Part shown: piece by piece, positions 12,031 through 24,879 of the stretch
How the letters are laid out: every line of letters begins with the position of its first letter
Numbering within the stretch: position 1 is the stretch's first letter
DNA from: Incurvaria masculella
Lineage: Eukaryota; Arthropoda; Insecta; Lepidoptera; Incurvariidae
Direction of reading: 5' to 3'
NCBI GenBank assembly: GCA_946894095.1
Contig: OX335641.1
Location: forward strand, 17,750,501 to 17,814,500
DNA length: 64,000 nt
Position numbers and translations under genes: made by a program
Notes under the pieces: generated by a model
Seen by the model: only the letters and a program-made list of their open reading frames with translations
Database searches by the model: none
Told to the model about the DNA's origin: nothing

Positions 12031-12599
12031 AGTTTGCTGGCACGGTGCTTTATCGTGATACCTGTCTGAATTTATATCCACAGTTTTTAGTTGTAAATGG
12101 CCCTACATCCATTAATAACGGCACCTTAACGTCTTTTCTATGGCACATTGTATGAACTATTAGTATAATCTTGATGAGTTTGAAGGCCAATTTTTTTTCC
12201 ACGCATTTGGCCTTCCTATACACACTTAAAAGTAAATCCAATTTTTAAATGTATTTAAAATGACTGCAATGTTGGTAAATTTTATATCGTCCAATCATTC
12301 ATCGATATTTCTCACTTATGGAAATCTTTCAAACCTTGTCAGCTATCGACTATAATTACGGTTTCATGACGCAATATTACATATGTATACGTGAAATCAC
12401 CTCACCAATTAGTTTTCCTGGTTTCACCGAATTTTTCTTCTTTCACCAATGATCCGGGACTGGAAGTCTGGCAATGCGTTCAATGGCAAAATTGTTTTTA
12501 AATTGTCTTTTTATGTAAGACACGTGTTGTTTTTGTTTTATAAATAATGTTCAGTGCTGCAATGTGGCGTTTATTTCATGAACAGATTTTAACAACAAT
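12031..12599. other. AT-rich sequence, nothing recognised
   Basis: No gene or repeat recognised. Confidence 0.45.
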
Positions 12600-12960
12600 C
12601 TTTCTTTACTCGCGCCAAACTTAATGATTTGTCTGCGCGTGACAACCTGTATGCCAGTGCCGACTCCAGCTGTCAATCTAAACTCCCGAATGGAGGGTGT
12701 TGCGGGTGTCGTCGGGATGGGGGGCGATGGTCGGCGGGGAGGAAGCCTGACAAATGACGTCCGGGCGTGGGACCACGTGACCGCAGATGATAATGTCCCC
12801 GCTAACAAATGGCCCGCTCGCTGCACTGAATGGTCGTGATCTGTGTGCCGAATGCGGGTGACGATCCGATGTAACGCCTTGCCTGATGCGAGCCTATCGC
12901 TGTTCTTATTCTTGTCTCGATTGTGACGCAGTCACGTGTCGGGGGTATAGTACAGTTTCT
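12600..12960. other. CpG-rich island with E-boxes
   Basis: GC-rich block containing CCACGTGACC near 12772 and a second CACGTG near 12932, both perfect CACGTG E-boxes of the type bound by bHLH factors. ORFs on both strands are composition by-products. A promoter or enhancer is possible but no transcript evidence is visible. Confidence 0.35.
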
Positions 12961-13694
12961 TGGGAATACGAGCAGGAACAATTTCGTCATATCGCGTAGA
13001 CTTTCGTATCGTAGACTACTAGAAGCATGTCAAATTGAACAATAGTGGTCATATCTATCGGTCTAGCATCTCAATATCTTCGAGAATTTGAGTGATACTT
13101 CGCCCGCAATAGAGGACTGCTATGGAGATGATTTCCTCACCTCCACGAGGGCTGCCCGCAAAATGCTGACAGATTCTCTTGCAAGCGTCAGGACCCGATG
13201 GCCGACCTCCTCCCTTCCGCCATGATTCGCTAGTGATCGTGGAGTTGCCATTTTCGATCAGCCTTTTCCCCAACAGGTATAGAGTATCTATGTAGTTTGG
13301 GTTGTTGTGTCAATCAAAATTCGATGAATATCGAACAACAATGACATTAGGTTAGCTCGGAAGCTGTACTTGGTGGAAACTTCACAAAATCATTTAGCAC
13401 TATGGAAAAACAAAATAAAAAACGACATTATATTTTTGCAATTACATTTCACAAACACAATATCAAGAAATTAATTTTAACTTGGCTACTATTACGGAAT
13501 AGCAAGTAATATAAATTTATCAACAAAAACTTATATTTTAAAAAGAATCAAGTCACGCTACGCACGCTTCCCACCGCAAAATGTTTGTGTGATCCCATTT
13601 AAAACCAAGTAAGTACCAGTCAGTTTCTATAAAAACACCTATTTAACATCTAAGTCAAAACATTTTTCCTCACTCAAACTCATTTTTTTTCACA
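12961..13694. other. Non-coding, nothing recognised
   Basis: No gene or repeat recognised. Confidence 0.45.
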
Positions 13695-14689
13695 AACTCA
13701 TTCGCGGGCACGGTACAAAACTGTGCTATTGCGCTCTGGGACCTTCTATGTTTTAAGGGCCTGGTACTAGCCAAATCGCAAAGTTAGACGAGGCACCCCA
13801 AGTTAACTAACTAAGTCTGACGATTATAAGTGTCATTCTTACCATATATGATTCCTTGTCTAGGAATCGAATTATTTTCGTTAATGTATGTTTCCTTTTT
13901 CTATACAAAATACATTGCGGAAACGGTGTCCATTTCCGAACTTTTTTGACTAAATGTAGAAATCTAAAAGCAAATGGAATTTTTTGTTTATGCATATATG
14001 CTGTTTTTGCTTATATCTAGAAATCGAATTACTTTCAGATTTCTAATGAGAAAAATCAACTTTTTTATTTTTATTATTATTTAAATAAATGATGGAATAA
14101 AAAAACATTAACAATCCATTATCAGTCTGGAGTTCTATTTGGATTTGCTGAAGCGTTTCACTACATATTATTACATTTGTTAAAAAGTGCATTTGTATGG
14201 CGCGAGTAGTTGGCTAGTCCTAGCGCCTTAAAGAAAAAAACAGGCTCCGTGATGAGGCGCATGCAACATGTCCACAAAGCAGACAATGCGCATAGTGTTT
14301 GATTTGTTAAGATTTACGAAATTTTTTATTACAAAACGACTTCTAGCTAAAAGTAAACCACGACCGCTGTAGTTAAAAATCTAACAAAAACTAAATTGAT
14401 TATAAATTTGCATGAAACAAGCTATGGCTGATGACTAATCTTTTTAAAATGTATAGATTTTATCATTGAGTGATCTACCTCCAATTGTATTGTATAAAAC
14501 ACGCGAAAAATTCGAACTTTCAGACGTTATAACTCAGAAACCAAACAAAATTGTACAATGCCAACGGTCATCAGACATATAATTCGATCAAATAAAGCTA
14601 TTTTGAGCAAAATTTTGGATCTCTGACAATAAATATGGGCGTGATCTTCTTTCCCCGTTTGTATGGGGAGTTGAGCGGGATGGCCCACC
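13695..14689 (-). mobile_element. MITE family M1, copy interrupted by M2
   Basis: A reverse-oriented copy of the element at 60280-60797. Its right end reads GGGATGGCCCACC then TTAA (14690-14693). The left terminus is lost just outside AACTCATTCGCGGG. The copy is split by a 471-bp M2 element at 13757-14227. The sequence outside the right TTAA (ATGTCCTGGCG) is reverse-oriented R5 repeat, whose undisrupted copy at 31240 reads GGACATATTAAGG; M1 therefore landed in the TTAA of R5. Confidence 0.8.
13757..14227 (-). mobile_element. MITE family M2, 471 bp, TTAA-flanked, nested in M1
   Basis: Termini are GGGCCTGGTACTAGCC and GGCTAGTCCTAGCGCC, an imperfect 16-bp inverted repeat, flanked on both sides by TTAA (13753-13756 and 14228-14231). 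Uninterrupted M1 copies read CTTTGAAACA at the matching position (about 23538 and 60713), consistent with insertion at one TTAA-like site and its duplication. There is no transposase. TTAA duplication is the signature of piggyBac-type transposition, so the donor machinery was probably piggyBac-like. Confidence 0.85.
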
Positions 14690-14693
14690 TTAA

Positions 14694-15504
14694 TATGTCC
14701 TGGCGTACGTCGTTTTGGCCGCGCTTAACATGAGAAAAAATAATAAATAAATAAGAGTCCTATACTTCATCGCATGTAATTCCGTAACTATTAGTCCCCT
14801 AATTTCAACTTTTCTCAACAATCTCAACTTACTTACATATTATGTTGCGATAACTATGTATACCACTCCTCACCCTAATACTTTTTTAATCCGTAATCTT
14901 TAATGCTTTTTTTATATATGCAAATAGGTTATTATGAAATGTGTGATCAGTGTTTGGGTATCCGTCAACGGCATACAATGAAATGTGTTTACCGACATAG
15001 GTAATGTGCTTACAATGTGCTGGCAATCAACCATTTGCAAATAATGGCATTGCAGATAAGCCAACATTAGTGCATTTTAAACACACCGCGTGTATTGGTA
15101 ACTTTAGGACTTACAATATTAAAATTAAACGTAAATTTGATTTTTTTTATGAAACAAAAATAATGAACACAATTGAACACAACAAAGGAACATAATAAAG
15201 AAGGCATCGTGGAAAGCCTTAATGAAAACATAGAAACCATTTTTTTCAGTTTTCGGAGATTTATCGTTATTTAGGATGAGAAGAGAAGAGAAAGAATTTG
15301 CATGCATCTGCTACGACGAATGTCAAGGCAATTAAAGACAATATGGAGATTCTTATGCATATCAATAGCAACAAAAGCATTTCTAATTCATTCATACGTA
15401 AATTTGGGATACACGTTTTTATCTTTACTTTTTAAATTCGTATTTCAAAGATCACTCTGTCGGAATTAATGAGCTATGACAGATGAACGAACAGACCGAT
15501 GACA
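14694..15504. other. AT-rich sequence, nothing recognised
   Basis: The first ~40 bp are R5-related (see the M1 entry at 13695-14689). Otherwise nothing is recognised. Confidence 0.45.
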
Positions 15505-15670
15505 ACTGAGAACAACTTAGGGCCGAGTCCATGAAAGGACAAAAAATCAAAATAAATGTCAAAGTATGATCAAACACGTCACTTTGTGTGGACAGTAGGG
15601 AAGAAACTATATGCAGATCACTAAAAGTGACGTGTTTGAACATTGATTATCTCGGCCGTCTCTTCGTGCA
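15505..15670 (+). repeat. MITE-like repeat with CACGTCACTTT inverted ends
   Basis: AAACACGTCACTTT near 15572 and AAAGTGACGTGTTT near 15624 form an inverted repeat, and the surrounding sequence is shared with 47690-47820 in opposite orientation (GGACAAAAAATCAAAAT, CACGTCACTTT, GGACAGTA). The outer edges read AGGGCCGA on the left. Non-autonomous, no ORF. Confidence 0.55.
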
Positions 15671-17334
15671 ACCGGGGCTCAGTCTCACTACGTACATTCG
15701 TTTTATATGATTTGAGATTACCGTGGTTATTTAAATTTTAACATTGTAGGGTTTTACTTATGGTAAAATAATCAGTATTGACTGTGCTGCTGCTCTGAAT
15801 TATTCGTTCTTACAAACCGTCAATGGATAAATGAGTCCATTTAAACAAGAGGCATTCTCGAAGAGAGCCTACAAACAAAATGCGATTTTGGCGACATCAC
15901 GCCGAAGATCACGCAAATTCCTCTTGCTACACACGCTGCCTGCGAGGGGAGCCTGATATACAGGTGGCACGTACGCGAACAAACTACGCCATTACTCTTT
16001 CGGTGGCGCTTTGGAAGGCATCCTCGCGCACCTAACTTACATAATGCACGAGTCTATGTGAAGCATGAAGAGAGCGGTCGAATAGAGAACTTCCGGGTTT
16101 TTCTAGTCACTTTATAATTATATTATTTACATATATTTTTGCACCAATCACAGCAGCTATGCTTTTAAAAATACTAAGTTTTAACAAAAATTTTCCATTC
16201 CGATAATTCATCCTAAGCTTAGAAAAAGTCATGTAATATCCAAAAGCGTAATGGTATGTGTGTTAGAGAGAAAAACAGAAAGTGTGTAGAGTTGTTTAGC
16301 TAGTGTTGAAAAATATAAAATGTCGATAAGGAATGGAATTAGGGTTGAGTGAGCAAATAAGCTAATAATGGTGCCATAAATAAATAATCATGAAATGGTT
16401 TAACAAATTGATTATGTGCTCAGACAATCATACATTACAGATTTTTTCAAATAAAATAGGAGGAAATGGAACGTGATTTGATTATATTTAAATTCTCATT
16501 ATGTCTATCCGATCAATACACATATGCAAAATGTTTCTGTATTTAAGCTGATCATACAAAACATTCTTATCCACAAAAATCACCATAAAGTTACATGACT
16601 CTAACAAAATGTCTAAGGATCGAAAAAAAACATAGATTTTTTCTTATTTGAAAGAGAAATGTTGTAATTTGCTTTCATATTCTCATCACATATATGTCCC
16701 CGAGAACCCCGTAGAATATCGTTTTGACCTAGTGAATGCCTCATGATTGTTTGGATAAAAATAAATGTCTAGACCAATTATTTATATTAAACGTTCATAA
16801 GTATATAGTTTCCAAGTGACTTTAAAGATTCTTCGAAATTCAGTAACTCATCATTATTCTCAATTAAAGCGATGCGACCCTCTATTAGCGTCAATCATTT
16901 TCTTCGCCACAATATAAAAATAGACTATTTTATACAGTGACCGAACTAGATAGGAATGAAAGTGATATTTCCAATTATTTATATTGGTAAACCATTATAC
17001 ATGAATACATTTAACAATGTCTGAGACACGATAGGTTTTATGTGGTCAGCATTATGGCTCAATTACATGGGTTAACATTTGGGGATAAGTTGATAATATT
17101 TGTATCAAATAATAATTTATCACACATTTACAAATTAACAAATAAAATAAAAATAAAAATAGTCAAACCACGCCAGAACCTCTTAAGAGGTGCCCAAATA
17201 AGTCCATGGGCATACTTATTTACAAACATTATATAAAAATTACAGTAATTTGTCATATCTGTTAGTTTTAAGTATAAGTCTTGGCTAGTAAGCAGCAGAC
17301 AAAACCATCCACGTTTCACAATCCTCAGCGGTAA
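15671..17334. other. AT-rich sequence, nothing recognised
   Basis: No gene found. A short piece near 17165-17190 (CGCCAGAACCTCTTAAGAGG) resembles the R5 core. Confidence 0.45.
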
Positions 17335-17480
17335 ATCTCTGCCCAGCGCTCGTTCGGCGACGCGTGACGCGACTACGGCGCCTACCTGTGAAATGGGACA
17401 CTAAATCAAGCCGACTTTTGACGTGTCAGCCCCTCTTTTCATTTTGACCGGTGCCGGTGTGAACGAGCCTTACAGCTCAT
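17335..17480. other. CpG-rich patch
   Basis: GC-rich island with GGCGACGCGTGACGCGAC near 17356 and E-box-like CACCTG/CAGGTG neighbours. No ORF. Confidence 0.3.
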
Positions 17481-19866
17481 GCGCAGAAATATGAGTTGAC
17501 ATCTTTGAAACATTTATTTTTCTTAGCGTATTGATTTTTTTTATTTTCATCAAAAATATCTGCAGTATAAACTTTAAGCAGTTTAAGAAAGATATGTATT
17601 ATATTTAATCATAACTAGCACAGATAATCATAGTACTTTAAGTCTCATACAAATTTATATTTTCGGTGTATTGGTTATATTATGCACTTTTGGTTTCCAA
17701 GACTTCGGCAAGGTCGGGTAAATTGGACCATTATAAAATCACGAACTTACTTGCCGGCGCTTCCGCTTTTTGTATGTAAAAGGCTAGGCTACTCGCATAC
17801 AACAAAGGCTAGGTTTCTACTCCCATCCTCTCTGGATTTAGCTGACTTCTAACCAAGAAAAATATTTTTCACGTTTCCTTTTTTTTTCAAATAGCTGACA
17901 GCAATAAATTAAAATAAAAGGATTAGAATGTTCAATGTAATAGATGTAATTAGTGAAATCATGAAAAATTCCAAGTCCAAGTCCAATTTATCAAACCTGA
18001 GGTCCAATAAACCAAATTGGGTAATAATTTCCAGGTTGTTATCGGTTAATTAATGAACCATTTTATTTAGTAATTTATAAATTTTATTTATTTATTTAGA
18101 AACAATAATAATATTCAATATTTAAATCAACGACCCACTTGACGACAACTTACTCTTAGAATATTTATGTAAATCTGGTCCTATTTAACCGACTTTCCCC
18201 AATGAGTGTTTGCGTGTAAGACTTTAAAAATGAAAGAAATTTCATGAAATTTTTAGGAAATATTTTTATGTTTTGCTAATATCCATTATTTTATAAGAAT
18301 ATAAATTATAAATAAATGCAGCCTGTATTTATTACAATTACAAATAAAATGGTTATGTGTTTGCATTCTTCTTCGTTCGAACAACCCAATTTCAACCAAG
18401 TTTGATATGGCATGAAGTTTGAAGTAAATAACTTTGTTCTCAAGAGTAGATGAAGATTTCAAATAATCTGAAAAAAAAATTATTAATTAATAAAGTCGCA
18501 ATCCCAACAATCACGACGAATTGTAGGCAGATATGTGATCCGAATCGTACACCATTGACACAATACTCGCACGTCGCAGCAGTTTGCGTAAGGAAGACAG
18601 TCAATAGTGGCTTCACGAGTAAATAAACAAAAAAAGTATTCCCACGTACAATTCCATACGGAATTTCTACTGACAAAAGGTTGACTTTCTAAATTATAAT
18701 TTATGATTAAATGTTTGCCCCTTTTTGTAACCTGAATTTTGTTGTTATATTTTAAATAACGTAGTGATAACACAAAAATATAATGAGATCAATTTTGTTA
18801 TCACTTAATTTAATCTCGTTTACTGGAATTTATCCCTATTTTTCAAATTGTTGACCAAATCACGAACAATAAATAGCGATTTGTGATGCATATAACTTCC
18901 AGTTTTGTCAATGTAGAGTCCAATAATCAACTTATAAGAACAATGATGATTGTTCGAAATTTCAACGGCATAGGCCAAGGTTATGATCAAAACCCCAAAG
19001 CGAACCTATTTTACATAATCAATAGTGACCTAATGAAATTTATTTCAGATGGAAATTATCACCATGACGTTAAATATGACTGCGATTTTCTTAAAATTGT
19101 TTGGTTGCATGAATAAATAGAGATGTATCAAATTTATTTTGAGCGATTTGTTAATATTTAATAATGGAGGAATTAGGGCGATGTTAAATTATCACATTTC
19201 TCGGAATAAGCGACGTACATGCCTAGTACGAAAACGTATATTTACTTAACGTATTGTTTTGTTCAATGGTTCCATTATTCAAAAGAAGCATTGAAAAAAT
19301 CGTAGCATATAATCGAGCACAGACATTTACCAATACGAGGAAATATGTTGACTGGTAAAGTACGAGATCAACGATCTAACATTAAATTTTCAACCTTTCA
19401 TGTTGATATCATGGATATCTATCAGTAGTATCTGTATATTCAAATATATACTGAAAGTCGAATCTGATACCTGTGAGAGCCGCACTATCAAGTAAGCAAG
19501 TGCTTTGAATACATAGATATGCAGACAAACACAATTCCACGACTTGTGAGCTTCTTCGCGGCGAAAATTGGATGTATTTATATATTTTTTGTATTTGCCT
19601 TGTCGAAGGGAATCGCTGAAAAAGTATCCACAGCTAGATGAAAAAAAAATATGGAATAATATAAATAATATAATATAAACAATATAAAGGCGTTCAAATA
19701 AAAAGCTCTTCCGTTATTCAGTAAAGTTTTATTAACTGGATTGCAAACTTGGTTTTTCCACACAATCGAGCGGTTAAATCAAAATTACATATTAACCACC
19801 AACATGATGGCTTAGGCACTAACTTTCCTCAGATTACCAAAATATACCAGGGACATTCACGTGCAA
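17481..19866. other. AT-rich sequence, nothing recognised
   Basis: Only short frames with no family features (up to 96 codons at 18483-18773, minus). No repeat recognised. Confidence 0.5.
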
Positions 19867-20184
19867 AAGAAAACTGGCCAAGTGCGAGTCGGACTAGCAC
19901 ACGACGGGTTCCGTACCATCGTACAATATCCAACAAAAATAATATTTTTTTTTGTATGGGGCAGCTTTCCCCTTTAATTTTCTCCTTTAATTTTTTCAAA
20001 ATTTCAACTTAACCTAGTTGTTGTTATTGCGGCAAAATACATACACATTCTTTGAAAATTCCAGCTGCCTACCTATTACGGTTCATGAGATACAGCCCTG
20101 TGACAGACGGGCAGACGGACGGACGGACAGCGGAGGCTCAGTAATATGGTTCCGTTGGCACCCTTTGGGTACGGAACCCTAAAA
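19867..20184 (+). repeat. tRNA-type SINE (family B)
   Basis: The head TGGCCAAGTGCGAGTCGGAC fits a Pol III A box, and GGGTTCCGTACC fits a B box 30 bp later. An AT-rich spacer follows, then a CGGTTCATGAGATACAGCC segment, a GACGGACGGACGGACAG tract and the end GGGTACGGAACCC. The end is the reverse complement of the B-box region, so the RNA could fold end to end. This is a widespread lepidopteran SINE type; I recall similar elements in Helicoverpa but cannot check the name. Confidence 0.8.
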
Positions 20185-20659
20185 ATGAGGTGGATGTCGA
20201 CTTTGAGAATAAAAATAATATTATCGCTAACATGTTCATGATTTTAAACTTCTGAGTCCTACCAGTAAAATTGAAATTCTAGCTAGAGATCAACACTCAA
20301 ACCCTTTTCCGCTTAACGTACGACCTTGGTAATCATCCACGGAAAACAATTATCTAAAATTGCTAAAATATCAGTTGCAAGAAGTCAGGTTATCTAACAA
20401 TTAAATCCTGGACGAAGCTTTCAAGCGAAACAACGGAGTCGCCGAGAAAGTTGTTGACAGTGGATCGACCGAAGTTGCGGGCGAAGAGAACAGTCGGCTA
20501 GTGGCAGTTTATTTAAAGAGCGTTGGAAAACATATGCCCTGGATTGCTTGATCTGCTTGATTCAACCAGGTCAGGGAAATAATGTTCTTAATGTAAACTA
20601 AAATAAAAGTTAATCAGTTGCCTTGAATATGAAAGAAGTCAGGGAAATAATGGGTCTGA
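20185..20659. other. Non-coding, nothing recognised
   Basis: A mildly GC-rich stretch at 20410-20530, otherwise unremarkable. Confidence 0.45.
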
Positions 20660-21046
20660 ACCATCATTGTATTAGCCTATATAATATATCGAATCGGAGA
20701 AGGAATTAGGTGCCATGCCAGTATTGTCTTTATATGGGTAGAAAATACCAGAGGCCTTGCATTAGCGCGCTGTACTTAAAATAGGAACTATTTTTCATTG
20801 CCGCTTCGACCATCTAATCATCCAATACGATGATACTAACACAAGCGGATTTAACCCTACCACCTAGTAAGAAAAGGGTGCCTACAGTTTTAAATGGATT
20901 CTGACCCTTGAAACAGCTCATATTCGTGACCAACTCAGTGCACTTGACCAACTCGGAAATTGAAAGAAAGTGGTGCTTGCACGGAGTGGGGATGGAACTC
21001 ATGACATCTGGCATGGAAGGCACATCCCTGCGCCACTGAGCTACGA
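20660..21046 (-). repeat. SINE (family A), tRNA head
   Basis: Minus-strand copy. It begins (SINE 5' end, right side) with the A box GTAGCTCAGTGGCGCAGGG read as reverse complement near 21026-21044. The B-box region lies near 20992-21003, and the body follows leftwards through CAGCTCATATTCGTGAC, CCACCTAGTAAG, CGCTTCGACCATC and GGAATTAGGTGCCATGCC. Internal substitutions suggest an old insertion. Confidence 0.75.
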
Positions 21047-22937
21047 ACCGCTCAAAATTGTTCAAATGACGGAATACAATGTAAACGCTTATGCACATAA
21101 AAACTTTTCTAAATATATTTCATTTGTATGCAGTCACAGATGGAAATATTTTTATACCTGAATCTCCAGAGATGAAATAAAGAAGAAGATATTTTTTTAG
21201 TTTAAAAGTTTACATAGATTCGGCCGTTGGCGCGCGACGGCAATGATTAGCTCATTTAACTTTAGACTTTTTCTGATTGGATAACATTAGAATTCTTGTC
21301 ATTAATTAGTCCGTGACTTTATTTTTAATTACCTCTTATTGCCGTATTTTATGTACGTATTTTATTATAATACTGTGTTACGTTATGAAACCGACGTGTT
21401 TTATTAAATACATTCAGTATACTTTATGTATGTAATGTGGATTTCACACTTGATAGACAAATATTCCAATAGAGGCCGTCCGTGTGCTTTGTGAAGCTTT
21501 AGAATTTGTTCATAACGTGAACACAAAAAGCTTTACTTATAATAAGTTATTGAGTTTGCATATTTTGCGTAATGGTCTACCCACTTGTTGCGTTCATTTA
21601 TATATAATTAATATTTATGTTTAGTTTCTTATACTTTGTTGGCTAAGAATTTCAATATACACTAACCATTTTTATAATAATGTGATTTAAAAATATGTTT
21701 GTGATTCCTCTCTACTTTCAGGCCTGGTATTGTTATTTAGACTTTAAAAAGATTAATATCGCAAAGTGTCTTTATTTACAAACATGTGCACTCACCGTAG
21801 CACTCAGAGTTGAAATAAATTTGAAACGACAGAAATTGCCCAGGTGGTAAGGTAATTTGGTTTTGTTTCCCGTGAAACTCCAGTTCCCGGTTCGCAAGGC
21901 ATCGACGCCACATCACCTCGATCCCAAAGGATATACCAAATAAATCCGGCAATTTCAAACTATTCCAAAACAAACCCTATTTCTGAGACGAAAGGTCTCA
22001 TTTCTCTACTACATTGTTCTTAAGCGTATGCGAATCAAGTTGTGAAAAGTGTCAATGTGAGTCTGGAAAAGTTTTTTGTTGGAAAGTGGACCTAAACGTG
22101 CTCCCATATAGTCGTAAATAGTTTGATGTGGTTGATTTAAAATAAGAATGTTTAGATAAGCTAGAAGAGGCACGTAGATAAGAAAGAATTTCCCTGCCTC
22201 TATGAGAACTTTTGAACCTTCAGAAGAAATATTATGTTCCATAGTCGAACCAAATATTTTTCTTAAATAAAAAACCTACAGAACTCATGGCTCTATGATC
22301 TTCCGGCACTTTGATTTTTTTTTATTTCATTAAAATTATATTTTATAATGTGTGTACATACATTTGATTTTTTAGACCGAGCGTAGCAGATTACTTTGTT
22401 TAAAGATTGGGCAAAAAAGTTTTCGTGTGTCCGGCTGTTCGCCTCTTCAGGTCGAATTTCTAGACTAATTAGCTTGAACATTTGTCAGAAGTTTAGATAT
22501 TTTTACAAAACTTTTCAGTCGAGCTAGTTTTTAAAAAGTTTTCAAAATTTTAATTTTTTAAAAATTACAAATGTTCTAAAAGACACTCGCGTGGTCTACA
22601 GTTCAGACAACTACTTGTAATTAAAATACATAAATTAAGAAAACAATTTAATTTACCAAATCAACATTAAGGCAGTCTGTTTTCATTCTTGACATTTCTT
22701 AAATTTCATTAAATATTTTATTTTTTGCTTTGAAAGTAATATCTTGGTCTTAATTACTATAAACAAGAAGTAATTTTCACCTTACTTTTAAGTAAAAGTC
22801 AAATGCAATATTGCTTCTAATTTTAAATAGTGATTATCTTGATTGCAAGCTGCTAACAAAGGCCCTTAATATGTGGCGATTAAGCAAATCAGCGGAGGTG
22901 AAAAAAGCCCTAAATATTGATTTATCTTAATCGACAC
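21047..22937. other. AT-rich sequence, nothing recognised
   Basis: No gene or repeat recognised. Confidence 0.5.
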
Positions 22938-22941
22938 TTAA

Positions 22942-23611
22942 GGTGGGCCATCCCGCTCAACTCCCGATACAAACGGGAAAAGAAGATCACGCCCATATTT
23001 CTTGTCAGAGATCCAAAATTTTGCTCATAATAGCTTTATTTGATCGAACTAGATGTCTGATGACCGTTGGCATTGTACAGTCGTTACTTATCAAATGTAT
23101 ACACTGGAAAGAGAAGGAATTTCTAAGTCCCTTTTACTCTATGGTTGACGTCAGCATGTCAGAAAGAGATCTCAAATTTGTCTCTATTTCCGGTGTATAG
23201 ATTTCAGACGAAACGACTGTACAATTGTGTTTGCTTTCTAAGTTGTAAGGTCTGAAAGTTCGAATTTTTCCCGTGTTTTATACAATAACTTTGGAGACGG
23301 ATTACTCAACGATAAAATGATTAGGCATCAGACATAGCTTGTTTCATGAAAATTTATAATAAATTTAGTTTTTGTTAGATTTTTAACTACAGCGGTCGTG
23401 GTTAACTTTTAGCTAGAAGTCGTTTTGTAATTGAAATGTTCGTAAATCTTACCAAATCAAATACTATGCGCATTGTCTGCTTTGTAGACATGTTGCATCC
23501 TCCTCATCACGGAGCCTGGCTTTTTCTTTGAAACATAGAAGGTCCCAGAGCGCAATAGCACGGTTTTGTACCGTGCCCGCGAATGAGTTAGTCCCGCCGG
23601 GAAGGGACACC
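22942..23611 (+). mobile_element. MITE family M1, with nested Tc1-like MITE
   Basis: Flanked by TTAA at 22938-22941 and 23612-23615. The left end reads GGTGGGCCATCCCGC and the right end GGGAAGGGACACC. Homologous throughout to 60280-60797, but 142 bp of the extra length is a separate insertion at 23078-23219. Confidence 0.85.
23078..23219. mobile_element. 142-bp Tc1/mariner-type MITE nested in M1
   Basis: Begins CAGTCGTTAC and ends GAAACGACTG, inverted termini with the CAGT start typical of Tc1-like elements, flanked by TA on both sides (23076-23077 and 23220-23221). The other M1 copies are uninterrupted here (reverse complement of TTGTACAATGCCAACGG near 14553, and CATTGTAAAATTTC near 60409), so this is a later insertion. 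Confidence 0.75.
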
Positions 23612-23639
23612 TTAAAGTGCCTTTACTACAAGTGCTGAT

Positions 23640-24022
23640 TTTTGTTTATGCAACCTGACATGGATGGCCGATACCACAAAACTACCGTTATGATATAAGC
23701 CCAAACACCACATTGCTGAAGGAAAGATGCTTTTTGAGCGACATTGAACTGGATGGAAAACAGGGATATTTTTTTATTGCCGCTTCGACCATCTTTTTAT
23801 CCATTGCGATGATATCAACCCGGGCGGGCTTTAAGCCCCCTACCACCTAATAGGGGAAGGGGAACTACAGTTTTACATGGATTCTGAACTGTGGAGCAGC
23901 TCGCATTCGTGACAAACGCACATATCCAAGTCAGAAAGAGAAAGGAAGTGGTGCATGAACGGGGTGAGGATTTGAACCCTACACTCTGGTATGCTAAGCA
24001 AGTCCTCGCGCAACTAGGCTAC
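23640..24022 (-). repeat. SINE (family A), tRNA head, nearly full length
   Basis: From the T-rich tail side (TTTTTGTTTATGCAACC) through ACATGGATGGCCGATACC, TTGAACTGGATGG, GCCGCTTCGACCATC, CAACCCGGGCGGG, GGAGCAGCTCGCATTCG and GTGCATGAACGGGG, to the head. There the reverse complement shows the B box GGGTTCAAATCC and the A box TAGCCTAGTTGCGCGAGG. Confidence 0.85.
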
Positions 24023-24879
24023 TTTCACAAAGGCCCCTAAGTCAAAGGTTATGTACCGATAAACCTAGTCACCACATTCAAACAGACTCTAGTTTCACCC
24101 TTTAAGTGTCGATTAAGATAACCAGCACTTGGTGAAACCAGGCTTAGTGTATTTTTTAATAAAATAATTTGTATTGATCAGAAAGGTTGGGAAAATTATT
24201 TACATGTTCTAGATCGTGTCTGTATCAACAGCAATATTTCGCACGGATATTAACTGCGCTTTAAGGGCAAACAATGGGTACTCGTCTGTCGGTAATTAAA
24301 CACAATGCTGTGGTTATTCAAATTTTGCCCTAAATACGTCTTTGTATTTGACTAATCTTGCATATATGCATATTAACTAGTTATTGTATTGCAATTAATC
24401 AGATTATTACCATAATCACTTGCCCTAACATCACGAAATAACATTGATAATATCCAAATAATAATAACCAAGATTTAGATGAGTCTACATCTTGGTAATG
24501 TTATTTCCATTTTCATATTTCCTTTTAGATGGATAAATAAGCAATTTATTCAATGAATAATACCTAGGAAGAATAAAAAATTAGAGACTGGTAAGCTATT
24601 GACATAAGTAGTCGTTTAGATAGATATAACAATTTACTAACAATATCACATTTATTTATTTTTCCTTTTGGTGCTATTTAAAGACGCTTATATAAAACGA
24701 TTTTATTTTGGGTATTTTGTGTCTTTTTTAATGTAAGTTAGTTTTCTAACCCCTAATGAAAGGATATTAACGTTAGCATCCATATTCAAACTATCATCGG
24801 TTTGTATTCTCCTTTACATAATTTGTTTTACATTCTTACATAATGTGATTGACATAATGTTTGCCAAAACACTATATTC
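24023..24879. other. AT-rich sequence, nothing recognised
   Basis: No gene or repeat recognised. Confidence 0.5.

Noticed and set aside
11828..12155. Overlapping ORFs on both strands
   Set aside because: Four open frames on both strands of a GC-rich patch is the pattern of chance, not coding.
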